From assembly GCA_947174385.1 (NCBI GenBank), contig CAMWIU010000007.1:1-33986 (forward strand): a stretch of 33,986 bases of DNA. Direction: 5' to 3'. The translations under genes were made by a program, and so were the position numbers. The notes under the pieces are model-generated. The model worked only from the letters and a program-made list of their open reading frames with translations, was not told where the DNA came from and did not search any database. Below, piece by piece: positions 8,297 through 15,933 of this stretch. Position 1 is the stretch's first letter. Each line of letters starts with the position of its first letter. This DNA is from an uncultured Treponema sp. (GTDB taxonomy: Bacteria > Spirochaetota > Spirochaetia > Treponematales > Treponemataceae).

Positions 8297-8786
8297 AGAC
8301 TGGGATTCCCTCAATGGTTTCAAAATCGCGCGAGGATTTGCGAGAAAAAGTTTTTTTCACTCCGTAGGAAACGTCGAACAAGGCGAGCACGAAAAACACG
8401 AGAAGGGCGACTGCCGCCGCCGCGCCTTTGGAAAACCATTCGCCCACGAATGCCACAGGATGGCTTTTGAGCACAGTGCCCATTTCGTACATAAGCGAGT
8501 CGGACACGCCGAGACCTTTTATTTTTACGAGTTTTTCACCAGGGAAAACATAGTCCAACTTTCGCGCGTATGCTGCGATCACGTCCATATCGCTGCGCAT
8601 CGCGGCTTTTTCCAAATGCAAGTCGTCATTTATTTTTTGGATTTCCTGCGTGTGGGCGCTGATGATTCGCTTTTGCTCCTCCATCTGCCTTTGCGCCCAA
8701 ATGCCGTTTTCGCCGCACGTTATAGAAAGCAGAACGTACACGCAAGTTCCGGCAAGCAGGGAAATCAAATATTTCATCGTAGCCAT
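8277..8786 (-). CDS. FtsB/DivIC-like septum formation protein
   Basis: Septum initiators of this family form a coiled-coil complex with FtsL and FtsQ (DivIB) during division. An N-terminal membrane helix (about residues 4-20) is followed by the conserved GxxG entry (GENGIW). A ~45-residue coiled coil comes next and ends in the family hallmark AARKLDYVFPGE-like segment (AYARKLDYVFPGE). Unusually, a second hydrophobic helix (AAAAVALLVFFVLALF) follows, so the protein may cross the membrane twice. Possible starts are 8786 and 8777. I prefer 8786, which lies 7 nt after a GATAAT (8799-8794). The next gene, tsaC, overlaps by 20 nt. Confidence 0.75.
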   Translation of the reverse strand: MATMKYLISLLAGTCVYVLLSITCGENGIWAQRQMEEQKRIISAHTQEIQKINDDLHLEKAAMRSDMDVIAAYARKLDYVFPGEKLVKIKGLGVSDSLMYEMGTVLKSHPVAFVGEWFSKGAAAAVALLVFFVLALFDVSYGVKKTFSRKSSRDFETIEGIPVYDVAQI

Positions 8787-8905
8787 TTTACAAATTATCG
8801 GCAAAAAAAAACTTTTCTTCATAAATATTTGCGTTCAGCGCGAGATTCGCAAACTTGATTTTAAAGGCGCTTTTGCATGCGTTTTGTTCAAAGCAATTTC
8901 GGAAG

Positions 8906-8949
8906 TTGCAATTTTAATCATTGCAAAAAAACGAAATGCGTGATATAAT
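8906..8949 (+). promoter_or_regulatory. Promoter with operator-like inverted repeat before the aminotransferase
   Basis: The -35 TTGCAA (8921-8926), a 17-nt spacer and the -10 TATAAT (8944-8949) are the same layout as at 5704. The -10 ends 7 nt before ATG 8957, predicting a leaderless or nearly leaderless mRNA. A perfect inverted repeat TTGCAAT-N7-ATTGCAA (8906-8912 and 8920-8926) overlaps the -35 box, a good position for a repressor. The only caution is that TTGCAA is itself a palindrome. Confidence 0.65.
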
Positions 8950-8956
8950 CTTAATT

Positions 8957-10153
8957 ATGATTTCCCGGTATTTCCAAAACCTTCTGAACGACAAAACTGC
9001 TTCCGCGATACGAAAAATGTTCGAGGAAGGAAAAATCCTAAAGCAAAAATATGGCGAAGAAAACGTCTATGATTTCAGCCTCGGCAATCCCGACTTGGAT
9101 CCGCCGCAAAAAGTCCTCGACGCGATAAAGGAAGTCGCGCTCGAAGAGCGCAAGGGCGTGCACGGCTATATGTCCAACGCGGGCTACGACGAAGCGCGCG
9201 AAGCGATGGCGAAAAAAGAAAGCGCGCAGCAAAATGTTTCCGTGGATTCTTCGTGCGTCGTGATGACTGTGGGAGCTGCGAGCGCGATAAGCGCGACGAT
9301 CAAGGCTTTGATAATGCCCGGCGAAGAAGTCATCGTTCCGTCTCCGTTCTTCGCGGAATACACGCATTACGTCCATAATCACGGAGGAACGCTCGTTCCT
9401 GTAAGCACGAAGGGCGACTTTTCGCTTGACATCGATGCGATAAAGTCAAGACTTTCTCCGAAAACCGTAGCCGTGATAATAAATTCGCCGAACAATCCCA
9501 CCGGCAAAATTTACACGAAGGGCGAAATCACATCTCTTTGCAAAGCGTTGAAAGATTTCGGCGAAAAAAACGGCGGCCGCTATCCGTATCTCATTTGCGA
9601 CGAGCCTTACCGCGACATCGTGTACGACGGCGTGGAAGTGCCGCCAGTTTTTCCCGAATATCCGTACAGCGTCATAGTGACATCGTTCGCAAAAAATCTG
9701 AGCATTCCGGGAGAGCGCGTGGGCTACATTTGCGCGAATCCGCTCAATCCAGAAAAATCCGATTTCATCGCGGCAGCTACAATGGCGTTCAGGATTTCGG
9801 GCTGCGTCAACGCGCCGGCGTTTTTCCAGCGCGTCATCGCAAAATCTTGGGACGCGCAGGCGGACTTTTCGTCCTACTGTAGGCGGCGAGACCTTTTGAT
9901 GGAAGTGCTCGACAATGCCGGCCTTGAATATTGCAAGCCTCAGGGCGCGTTCTACATTTTTTGCAAAGTTCCGCCACAATGGAATGACGACGATTCGGCC
10001 TTCGTGGACGCGCTCGCAGAACAGCACATACTTTGCGCCCCAGGCGCGGGCTTCGGCAAAAAAGGCTGGTTTCGCATAGCATATTGCGTTGGCGAAAAAA
10101 CGATCATAAATTCGCGCGAAGCCTTTTGCAAGGCGGTGCGGTCAAAGCAATAA
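8957..10153 (+). CDS. Pyridoxal-phosphate aminotransferase, class I/II (aspartate-aminotransferase-like)
   Basis: This is a fold-type I PLP enzyme that transfers amino groups between an amino acid and a 2-oxo acid. Visible motifs are FSLGNPDLDPP near the N-terminus, SPNNPTGK (cofactor and substrate site), ICDEPYRDIVYDG (Asp that contacts the pyridine ring) and SFAKNLSIPGERVGY with the Schiff-base Lys. The 398-residue length is normal for the family. ATG 8957 lies 7 nt after the -10 box and no Shine-Dalgarno sequence is present. An extension upstream would overlap the promoter. Substrate specificity cannot be read from the sequence. The gene starts divergently from the FtsB-like/tsaC pair. Confidence 0.9.
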   Translation: MISRYFQNLLNDKTASAIRKMFEEGKILKQKYGEENVYDFSLGNPDLDPPQKVLDAIKEVALEERKGVHGYMSNAGYDEAREAMAKKESAQQNVSVDSSCVVMTVGAASAISATIKALIMPGEEVIVPSPFFAEYTHYVHNHGGTLVPVSTKGDFSLDIDAIKSRLSPKTVAVIINSPNNPTGKIYTKGEITSLCKALKDFGEKNGGRYPYLICDEPYRDIVYDGVEVPPVFPEYPYSVIVTSFAKNLSIPGERVGYICANPLNPEKSDFIAAATMAFRISGCVNAPAFFQRVIAKSWDAQADFSSYCRRRDLLMEVLDNAGLEYCKPQGAFYIFCKVPPQWNDDDSAFVDALAEQHILCAPGAGFGKKGWFRIAYCVGEKTIINSREAFCKAVRSKQ

Positions 10154-10229
10154 AGATGTCCGTTTGCGCGGCGTTTTGCCATCGCGTCGGATTCCACAAA
10201 AAACACGAAACTTGATTTGGAGGAAAAAA

Positions 10230-11696
10230 ATGAAAATTCTTATGGTAAGTTCAGAGGCAGTGCCCTATGCGAAGACAGGAGGCTTGGCGGACGCTGTGAG
10301 CGCGCTCGCAATCACGCTTTCGAACATGGGGCACGACGTGAAAATCGTGATACCGAGGTATTACAAAATAGACCGCTCGCAGCTCTTGCAGCTGCAAGGC
10401 CCGATGGGAGTGCCGGCGGGTCAGGTGGAGGCTTGGACCGCCGTCTACAAGACGACGATGCCCGGCTGCGACAAGCTCGAAGTCTACTTCATCGATCATG
10501 AAGGCTGCTTCGGACGCGACGGAATCTACGGCGTTCCCGGCGAAACCGACTTCCACGACAACCCGTACCGATTCGCGCTTTTGTGCCACGGCGCGTTCCA
10601 ATTGTGCCGAAAGATAGGCTGGTATCCGGACATCATCCACGCGCACGACTGGTCGGCGGCTCTCGCGCTTTCGCTTCTCAAGCATGTTTACCGATGGCAG
10701 GATTTCGGTGGAACTGCCGGCGTGATTTCAATTCACAATTTGGGATATCAAGGTCAGTATTCGAAGGATTCGTTCCCGGCCTTGGGAATGGACTGGGGGC
10801 TTTACTATGGCGCGAGCATCGAGCATGACGGCGGAATCAATTTCCTTCAAACTGGAATCGCCAGCGCGGAAATGGTAACGACGGTTTCCCCCACTTATGC
10901 GGAGGAAATCAAGACAGCCGAAGGCGGATTCGGAATGGACGGACTTTTGCGCGCTCGCGGCGACGCAGTTCGGGGAATCTTGAACGGATGCGACACGAAG
11001 GCGTGGAATCCCGAAATTGACAAAAAAATCCCCGCGACATATTCGGCAAAGAACATGAAGGGAAAGGCGATTTGCAAGGCGGAGCTTCAAAAAAGATTCG
11101 GACTTGAGCAAAATCCCGACATTCCCGTGTTCGGCGTGGTGACGCGCCTCGCAGACCAAAAGGGAATCGCGGAACTTTTTGCTCCGAGCTACGGCTGTCT
11201 TTACAGCCTCTGCGCCAACATGAACATCCAGTTCGTCGTCCTGGGATCGGGCGAGGCTTGGTGCGAAAACGAAATCAACGTCCTGCAATCAAAGCTTCCG
11301 AATTTCCGCGCCTACATCGGCTACAACGACGAACTGAGCCATCTCATCGAAGCGGGCAGCGACTTTTTCGTGATGCCGTCTCATTACGAGCCGTGCGGAT
11401 TGAACCAAATCTATTCGATGATTTACGGCACGCTTCCAATCGTGCGAAGAACCGGCGGCCTTGCGGACACCGTGCAGAATTACAACGAAAGCACGGGAGA
11501 AGGAACTGGCTTTATGTTCGACGCGATAACTCCGAGCGCGCTCTACAACACCGTGGGCTGGGCGGTCTACGCCTACTACAACAAAAAGGAGCACATCAAG
11601 GCGATGCGATTGCGCGGAATGAAAAGCGTGTTCAGCTGGGAAGACGCCGCGAAAAAGTACCTTGAAGTGTACGACGAGGCTTTGAGAAGAAAATAG
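10230..11696 (+). CDS. glgA: Glycogen synthase (ADP-glucose type, GT5)
   Basis: GlgA extends alpha-1,4-glucan chains from ADP-glucose. The N-terminal KTGGLADAVSAL (ADP-glucose binding) is within the first 30 residues. HDWSAAL and VTTVSPTYAEEI are in the N-terminal Rossmann domain, and the C-terminal domain carries the retaining-GT signature HYEPCGLNQIYSMIYGTLPIV followed by RTGGLADTV. At 488 residues it is of normal size. The start at 10230 has a perfect GGAGGA at 10219-10224. It is a single gene here with no other glg genes nearby. The 76-nt gap from the aminotransferase shows no clear promoter, so the two may be co-transcribed. Confidence 0.96.
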   Translation: MKILMVSSEAVPYAKTGGLADAVSALAITLSNMGHDVKIVIPRYYKIDRSQLLQLQGPMGVPAGQVEAWTAVYKTTMPGCDKLEVYFIDHEGCFGRDGIYGVPGETDFHDNPYRFALLCHGAFQLCRKIGWYPDIIHAHDWSAALALSLLKHVYRWQDFGGTAGVISIHNLGYQGQYSKDSFPALGMDWGLYYGASIEHDGGINFLQTGIASAEMVTTVSPTYAEEIKTAEGGFGMDGLLRARGDAVRGILNGCDTKAWNPEIDKKIPATYSAKNMKGKAICKAELQKRFGLEQNPDIPVFGVVTRLADQKGIAELFAPSYGCLYSLCANMNIQFVVLGSGEAWCENEINVLQSKLPNFRAYIGYNDELSHLIEAGSDFFVMPSHYEPCGLNQIYSMIYGTLPIVRRTGGLADTVQNYNESTGEGTGFMFDAITPSALYNTVGWAVYAYYNKKEHIKAMRLRGMKSVFSWEDAAKKYLEVYDEALRRK

Positions 11697-11708
11697 GAAA
11701 ACGAATGT

Positions 11709-11759
11709 CAACGCTTGTGGCAGAATATGTCGCAAGCGTTGCTTCGGAGAAATTTTTTT
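11709..11759. terminator. Terminator-like hairpin between convergent glgA and lptB
   Basis: CAACGCTTG (11709-11717) pairs with CAAGCGTTG (11733-11741), a 9-bp perfect stem with a 15-nt loop. A run of seven T lies at 11753-11759. The T-run is ~12 nt from the stem, so this is not an ideal intrinsic terminator. The position between convergent genes still supports a termination role. Confidence 0.5.
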
Positions 11760-11783
11760 ACGTCAAGTGTAAAGGATTTTTCA

Positions 11784-12641
11784 TCACATTGAAAAATCTT
11801 TGCCCAAATAAAACGCCCGCGCCTTTTCGTCGTGCAGAATTTCCTCACGTGAGCCTTGCGTGATGATTTCGCCGTTGTTGATGATGATCGCGCGGTCGGT
11901 GATTTCAAGCGTGTCGCGGACATTGTGGTCGGTAATGAGAATTCCGATTCCGCGATTTTTCAAAATCGAAATCATTTTTTTCAAATCGGCCACGGCGATG
12001 GGATCGATTCCCGCGAAAGGCTCGTCAAGCAAAAGGAATTTCGGATCGATCGCGAGCGAACGCGCGATTTCCGTGCGGCGGCGTTCTCCGCCTGAAAGCG
12101 TGTATGCGAATTGCCGGCGGATTTTCGCAATTGAAAATTCATCGATCAGTTCTTCGAGCATCGATTTTTTTTGCGCTTTCGTCAAATCTTTGCGACGTTC
12201 CAAAATCGCCCAAATATTTTCTTCCACGGTGAGTTTTCGAAAAACCGAAGGCTCTTGCGGCAAATATGAAATTCCCATCTGCGCGCGTTTGTACATCGGA
12301 AGATTCGTGAGGCGATTTTCGTCAAGAAAAATTTCGCCGCGCGTCGGCTTGTGAAATCCGATTATCATATAGAACGAAGTGGTTTTTCCAGAACCGTTCG
12401 GTCCGAGAAGCCCGAGAACTTCGCCCGTGTTCACGAAAAAATCCACGCCTTTTACGACTTGCTTTTTTCCGAAAGATTTGTAGAGGCTGTTGGCGCGAAG
12501 CGTGTGCATGCTTTTTCCCGAAGGCATTTCGGACGGGGGAGGGGAAGCAAAATCTTGCGCCGCGTTTTGTTCAAGCGAATCTTTTTTTGCCGCGCTTTGT
12601 TCGGCTTCGCTTTCTTGCGGCTTTTCAAAAAAATCACTCAT
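11784..12641 (-). CDS. lptB: LptB-like ABC transporter ATPase
   Basis: LptB powers extraction of lipopolysaccharide-like lipids from the inner membrane together with LptF and LptG. Walker A GPNGSGKT (residues 80-87), the Q-loop YLPQEPSVF, signature LSGGERRR, Walker B FLLLDEPFAGIDP and the switch His (TDHN) match the LptB subgroup closely. The protein is 285 residues because ~44 low-complexity residues precede the ABC core. An internal Met45 (codon at 12509) would give a standard-size LptB. I keep ATG 12641 because GGGGGA precedes it and it overlaps the lptA stop by 8 nt. LptF and LptG are not in the window. Confidence 0.9.
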   Translation of the reverse strand: MSDFFEKPQESEAEQSAAKKDSLEQNAAQDFASPPPSEMPSGKSMHTLRANSLYKSFGKKQVVKGVDFFVNTGEVLGLLGPNGSGKTTSFYMIIGFHKPTRGEIFLDENRLTNLPMYKRAQMGISYLPQEPSVFRKLTVEENIWAILERRKDLTKAQKKSMLEELIDEFSIAKIRRQFAYTLSGGERRRTEIARSLAIDPKFLLLDEPFAGIDPIAVADLKKMISILKNRGIGILITDHNVRDTLEITDRAIIINNGEIITQGSREEILHDEKARAFYLGKDFSM

Positions 12642-13446
12642 CGTTTTCCCCCGAAGAATTTTCGCCCTGCGTTTCCGCGCTTCCGTTTTTTTCGTCCGCG
12701 GCTTTTTCTTGCGGCGACGGATTTTCCTTTGCGGAATTTTCATCGGCAGGATTTTGCGCGGAATCTTTTTCTTTGGAATTTTTTTCGCCCGAATCTTTTT
12801 TGCCGTCGTCCGTGACAGAGCCGCGCACGTTTCCTTCCATCAGAATTTCTTCCGTGTCCATGTTGAACGTGATTGCCTGCGCGCTGAACGTGTCGTCGTC
12901 CTGCACGACTTTCGCGTTGCCGTTGAGCTCTAGCATCTGCTCTTTTTTTTGATAGACGGCATACGCGCTTGTGCAGACATTTTTTTTCTGCTCGAGGCGA
13001 ACATCGATTTGCAAGACTGCGATGTCGGTCTTTGAATTGTATTCGATGATTTGCGCGGCGGCTTTCACGTCGTTGTCGATGTCAACGAGGCTTACGTTGC
13101 CCGAAAGCGTCACTACTTTCGATTCGCGGTCGTATTTCAAATTGTCGGCGGAAAATTCCAAATTCGATTCTTTGTGGATTCCGCTGATTTTTCCGCTCGC
13201 GCTTACGTATCGGAATTCCTTTCCGCTCAGCTGGATTGAGTCGGCCTTGACTTCGATGGATTCCGTGATGACGCTCGCGTTTCCCGAAAGTTCCGTGGTG
13301 TCTTCTTTCGAGCCTGCGCGTCCGCTCATAGTCCGCGCGGAAAAAGAAATTTTTTCTGCGAATGCGCTCGCGGCGAAAAATAATATTGCGAAGAATGACG
13401 CGAAAAATGCTCGCGAGCGGAGGTGGGATTTAATTTCAGTTTTCAT
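12634..13446 (-). CDS. lptA: LptA/OstA-like periplasmic protein
   Basis: LptA-type proteins form the periplasmic beta-jellyroll bridge for lipid transport to the outer membrane. The 270-residue product has a signal peptide (cleavage likely after ASAFA, about residue 30). The OstA-type repeats follow, including DNLKYDRESKVVTLSGNVSLVD and a second copy around LELNGNAKVVQDDDTFSAQ. After the domain comes a ~55-residue hydrophilic tail of Lys, Glu, Asn and Ser repeats that is not part of the family. It lies between lptC and lptB, which supports the assignment. Many treponemes are thought to lack true LPS, so the cargo is uncertain. Confidence 0.82.
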   Translation of the reverse strand: MKTEIKSHLRSRAFFASFFAILFFAASAFAEKISFSARTMSGRAGSKEDTTELSGNASVITESIEVKADSIQLSGKEFRYVSASGKISGIHKESNLEFSADNLKYDRESKVVTLSGNVSLVDIDNDVKAAAQIIEYNSKTDIAVLQIDVRLEQKKNVCTSAYAVYQKKEQMLELNGNAKVVQDDDTFSAQAITFNMDTEEILMEGNVRGSVTDDGKKDSGEKNSKEKDSAQNPADENSAKENPSPQEKAADEKNGSAETQGENSSGENDE

Positions 13447-13457
13447 GCAAATCTTAA

Positions 13458-14141
13458 TTATTCCTCTTCGGCTGATTCTTCTGGCTCCTCATCTTTTTCT
13501 TTGTCGATGTAGATTCCGTGGACTTCCGCGCCGTACGAAAATTGCTCGCTCACCGCGCTGGCGGAAAAATCTTGTCCGCTCAAAGAAACGCCGTCTTTTT
13601 CTATCGTGATTTCCTTTCCGCGCTCGCCAACGAGTTGCTCCGTCTTGCCGTTCCATTTGAGGCTTTCGCCAGAAATGTTCACGTTGTGCGTTTCGCTTCG
13701 GATTTCGATTCCCTCGAAAAATTCGTAAAGCTCCGCGTCCGTGTCCGCGCGCATAAGACCTGCCTTTCCTGTGGCGGTCGTTTCGCCGTTCGCGTTTTTC
13801 GTTTCGAACTGGATTTTTTGCGCGAGGACTTTTCCCGAGCCTTTGAATTCTTCGAGCCGCTCGCTTGAGACTTGAGCCGTGGTCTGACCTTTTTCGATTC
13901 GCGAAAAACGCGCATCATCCAGCATCAGCTCGGGAACGAATTCTTTGCTGTCGGAAACCGTGCCGTAGTCCACGGAGCAGCCTGCGAAAATCGTGAAAAA
14001 AATCGCCGCAAGAAAAATGCGCGCGAGGTTTGAATTTCCTGCAAACGCGGCGTTTGTCCGCTTGCAAGACGCGCGACTTTTTTTCCATTTTTTCCAATTG
14101 AGAAAATTATTTTTTTTGTCGCGTGATTTCTCGAAATTCAT
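13458..14141 (-). CDS. lptC: LptC-like lipoprotein
   Basis: LptC connects the inner-membrane complex to LptA. The 227-residue product begins with a basic stretch, then a hydrophobic segment ending in the lipobox FAGC, so a lipid-anchored form is expected. The core shows the LptC/YrbK pattern of repeated short strands (GSGKVLAQKIQFETKNANG and VNISGESLKWNGKTEQLVG). An acidic Glu-rich tail ends the protein. ATG 14141 has AAAGGA just upstream and overlaps the pyrG stop by 4 nt (ATGA). Family assignment rests mainly on position and strand pattern, since LptC sequences are weakly conserved. Confidence 0.75.
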   Translation of the reverse strand: MNFEKSRDKKNNFLNWKKWKKSRASCKRTNAAFAGNSNLARIFLAAIFFTIFAGCSVDYGTVSDSKEFVPELMLDDARFSRIEKGQTTAQVSSERLEEFKGSGKVLAQKIQFETKNANGETTATGKAGLMRADTDAELYEFFEGIEIRSETHNVNISGESLKWNGKTEQLVGERGKEITIEKDGVSLSGQDFSASAVSEQFSYGAEVHGIYIDKEKDEEPEESAEEE

Positions 14142-15745
14142 TTTTTCCTTTCGGCTGCCGCCGCGATGAACGCCGTAAAAAGCGGATGCGGCTTTGTGGG
14201 GCGGGAAACGAATTCGGGATGAAACTGCACGCCGATTCCCCATGGATGATCTTTCCATTCAAAGGCTTCCACTTGTCCGTCGGCGGGGCAGGTGGCGGAA
14301 ACCGTCAATCCCAATTTTTCAAGCGCGTCCTTGTAGCGCGGATCGAAAGTGTATTTGTTACGATTCCTTTCCGAAATCACGGATTTTTTGTAGACCGAAT
14401 TTATCTTCGAGCCTTTTTCGAGTTTCACGTCGCTCGCGCCGAGCTTCATCAAACTTGCCGTGGAAAGTCCCGCCTGTTCTTCGGGAAGGCTCACCACAGG
14501 ATGCGTCGTGTTCTGAATGAATTCCGTGCTGTCCGCGTCTTCCCATTTCGCAAGATTCCGCGCGGTTTCGATTGCCATAAGTTGCATTCCCAAATCGATT
14601 CCCAAATACGGAATGTTTTTTTCGCGCGCGAATTTCACGGCGGAAAGAAGTCCCAAAAATCCTCGGTTTCCCATGTTTCCCGGAATGAGAATTCCGTCAA
14701 GGCCAGAAAGCTCGGTCGCGATGTCCTGGACGCGCTCCAAATTTTCCGCGTCGATTTTCTTGACGGCGAGTTCCGCGTTGCAGCCTGTGACCGCCGCGTG
14801 GAAAAGCGATTCTTTTACGCTCTTTATGCAGTCGTCGAGGAAGTCGCGCTTTCCGATAAGGCCGATCGTGATTTTCTTTTCGGGCGAATTGAGCTTTGCG
14901 AGAAAAGCCGTCCAAGGCTTGATGTTGCATTTCAGGTCGTCGCCGAATTTCAGCTTGCGGAGAATTTCGGAATCCACGCCTTGTTTGTGAAAAATCACCG
15001 GAAGTTCGTAGATTGATTTTTCGACGTCGGTGGAAGTGAACACCGCGCCTTCTGAAACATTGCAGAAAAGCGCGAGCTTTTTCTTGAGATTCTTTTCGAG
15101 CGGAATTTCGCATCGGCACAAAAGAATGTCGGGCTGAATTCCCGCTTCCTGCAATTGCTTCACCGAATGCTGGGTGGGCTTGGATTTCAATTCCTCGCCC
15201 GTGATCACTGGAACGAGCGCGAGGTGGACGCTCACCGAATTCCCTTTTCCCAATTCGTGGACGAGCTGCCGCGCCGTTTCCAAATAAGGAATCGCCTCGA
15301 TGTCGCCGACAGTTCCGCCGATTTCAACTATTACGATGTCCGCTCCGCTTTGCGCCCCGATGCTCAGGATGCGCCGCTTGATTTCGTCGGTGATGTGCGG
15401 AATCACTTGGACTGTGCGTCCGTTGTAGCGGCCGGCGCGTTCGTTGCGAATCACTTGGTCGTAGACTTTGCCGATCGTGATGCAGTTTTGGCTCGTGAGC
15501 TCCACGCTGGTAAACCGCGAGAAATTTCCCAAGTCCAAGTCGGTTTCCGCGCCGTCCTCCGTGACGAAAACTTCGCCGTGCTGGTACGGGCTTATGTTTC
15601 CCGCGTCAACGTTGATGTATGGGTCGCATTTTACGATTGCGATTTTCAGGCCATGGCATTCGAAGAGGCTCGCGATTGCGGATGAAGCCACGCCCTTTCC
15701 GAGGCTTGAGCAGACTCCGCTGGTTACCAAAACGTATTTACTCAT
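14138..15745 (-). CDS. pyrG: CTP synthase with a degenerate glutaminase active site
   Basis: CTP synthase aminates UTP to CTP. The synthetase domain (residues ~1-270) is fully conserved: SGVCSSLGKG, KCDPYINVD, ISPYQHGEVFVTEDGAETDLDLG, EIGGTVGDIE and KPTQHS. In the class I glutamine amidotransferase domain the nucleophile elbow reads GIDLGMQ, with Asp384 in place of the catalytic Cys. The oxyanion-loop PGGFG is PGNMG. His509 and Glu511 of the triad remain (QFHPEF). The expected consequence is loss of glutamine-dependent activity, leaving ammonia-dependent CTP synthesis. At 535 residues it is full length. It heads the operon with lptC, lptA and lptB. Confidence 0.93.
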   Translation of the reverse strand: MSKYVLVTSGVCSSLGKGVASSAIASLFECHGLKIAIVKCDPYINVDAGNISPYQHGEVFVTEDGAETDLDLGNFSRFTSVELTSQNCITIGKVYDQVIRNERAGRYNGRTVQVIPHITDEIKRRILSIGAQSGADIVIVEIGGTVGDIEAIPYLETARQLVHELGKGNSVSVHLALVPVITGEELKSKPTQHSVKQLQEAGIQPDILLCRCEIPLEKNLKKKLALFCNVSEGAVFTSTDVEKSIYELPVIFHKQGVDSEILRKLKFGDDLKCNIKPWTAFLAKLNSPEKKITIGLIGKRDFLDDCIKSVKESLFHAAVTGCNAELAVKKIDAENLERVQDIATELSGLDGILIPGNMGNRGFLGLLSAVKFAREKNIPYLGIDLGMQLMAIETARNLAKWEDADSTEFIQNTTHPVVSLPEEQAGLSTASLMKLGASDVKLEKGSKINSVYKKSVISERNRNKYTFDPRYKDALEKLGLTVSATCPADGQVEAFEWKDHPWGIGVQFHPEFVSRPTKPHPLFTAFIAAAAERKK

Positions 15746-15753
15746 ATCCTTTC

Positions 15754-15782
15754 AGTATAACATTTCGTCGATGTCTTTGCAA
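15754..15782 (-). promoter_or_regulatory. Promoter TTGCAA-N17-TATACT for pyrG-lpt
   Basis: On the minus strand, TTGCAA (15782-15777), a 17-nt spacer and TATACT (15759-15754) match the two promoters at 5704 and 8921. The start codon at 15745 is 8 nt after the -10 box. The intervening GAAAGGAT would have to serve as Shine-Dalgarno if transcription began upstream, so a leaderless start is again likely. Confidence 0.6.
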
Positions 15783-15860
15783 GTGGGGGTTGCGGAGCGA
15801 ATTTGTTTGAAAAAAATCGAAAAAAAAACAAAAATAACTCTTTTCATATTTAATTTAATG

Positions 15861-15900
15861 TGTTATAATGATAAGATAAGATTTATTATCGCTAAATCTT
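15861..15900 (+). promoter_or_regulatory. fliF promoter -10 and leader hairpin
   Basis: TGTTATAAT (15861-15869) is an extended -10, and the -35 is weak (TTTTCA, 15841-15846). Just after the expected start of transcription, AAGATTTA (15878-15885) pairs perfectly with TAAATCTT (15893-15900) around a 7-nt loop. Unlike the leaderless genes nearby, fliF has a ~60-nt leader with a strong GGGAGG. I see no sigma-28-like site. Confidence 0.55.
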
Positions 15901-15933
15901 TGCAGAAAATATATTCGTTCACGGGAGGGCATG

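Noticed and set aside
12490-12952. Plus-strand ORFs opposite lptA and lptB
   Set aside because: Shadows of the minus-strand genes; the compositions are Phe/Arg-rich and no family fits.
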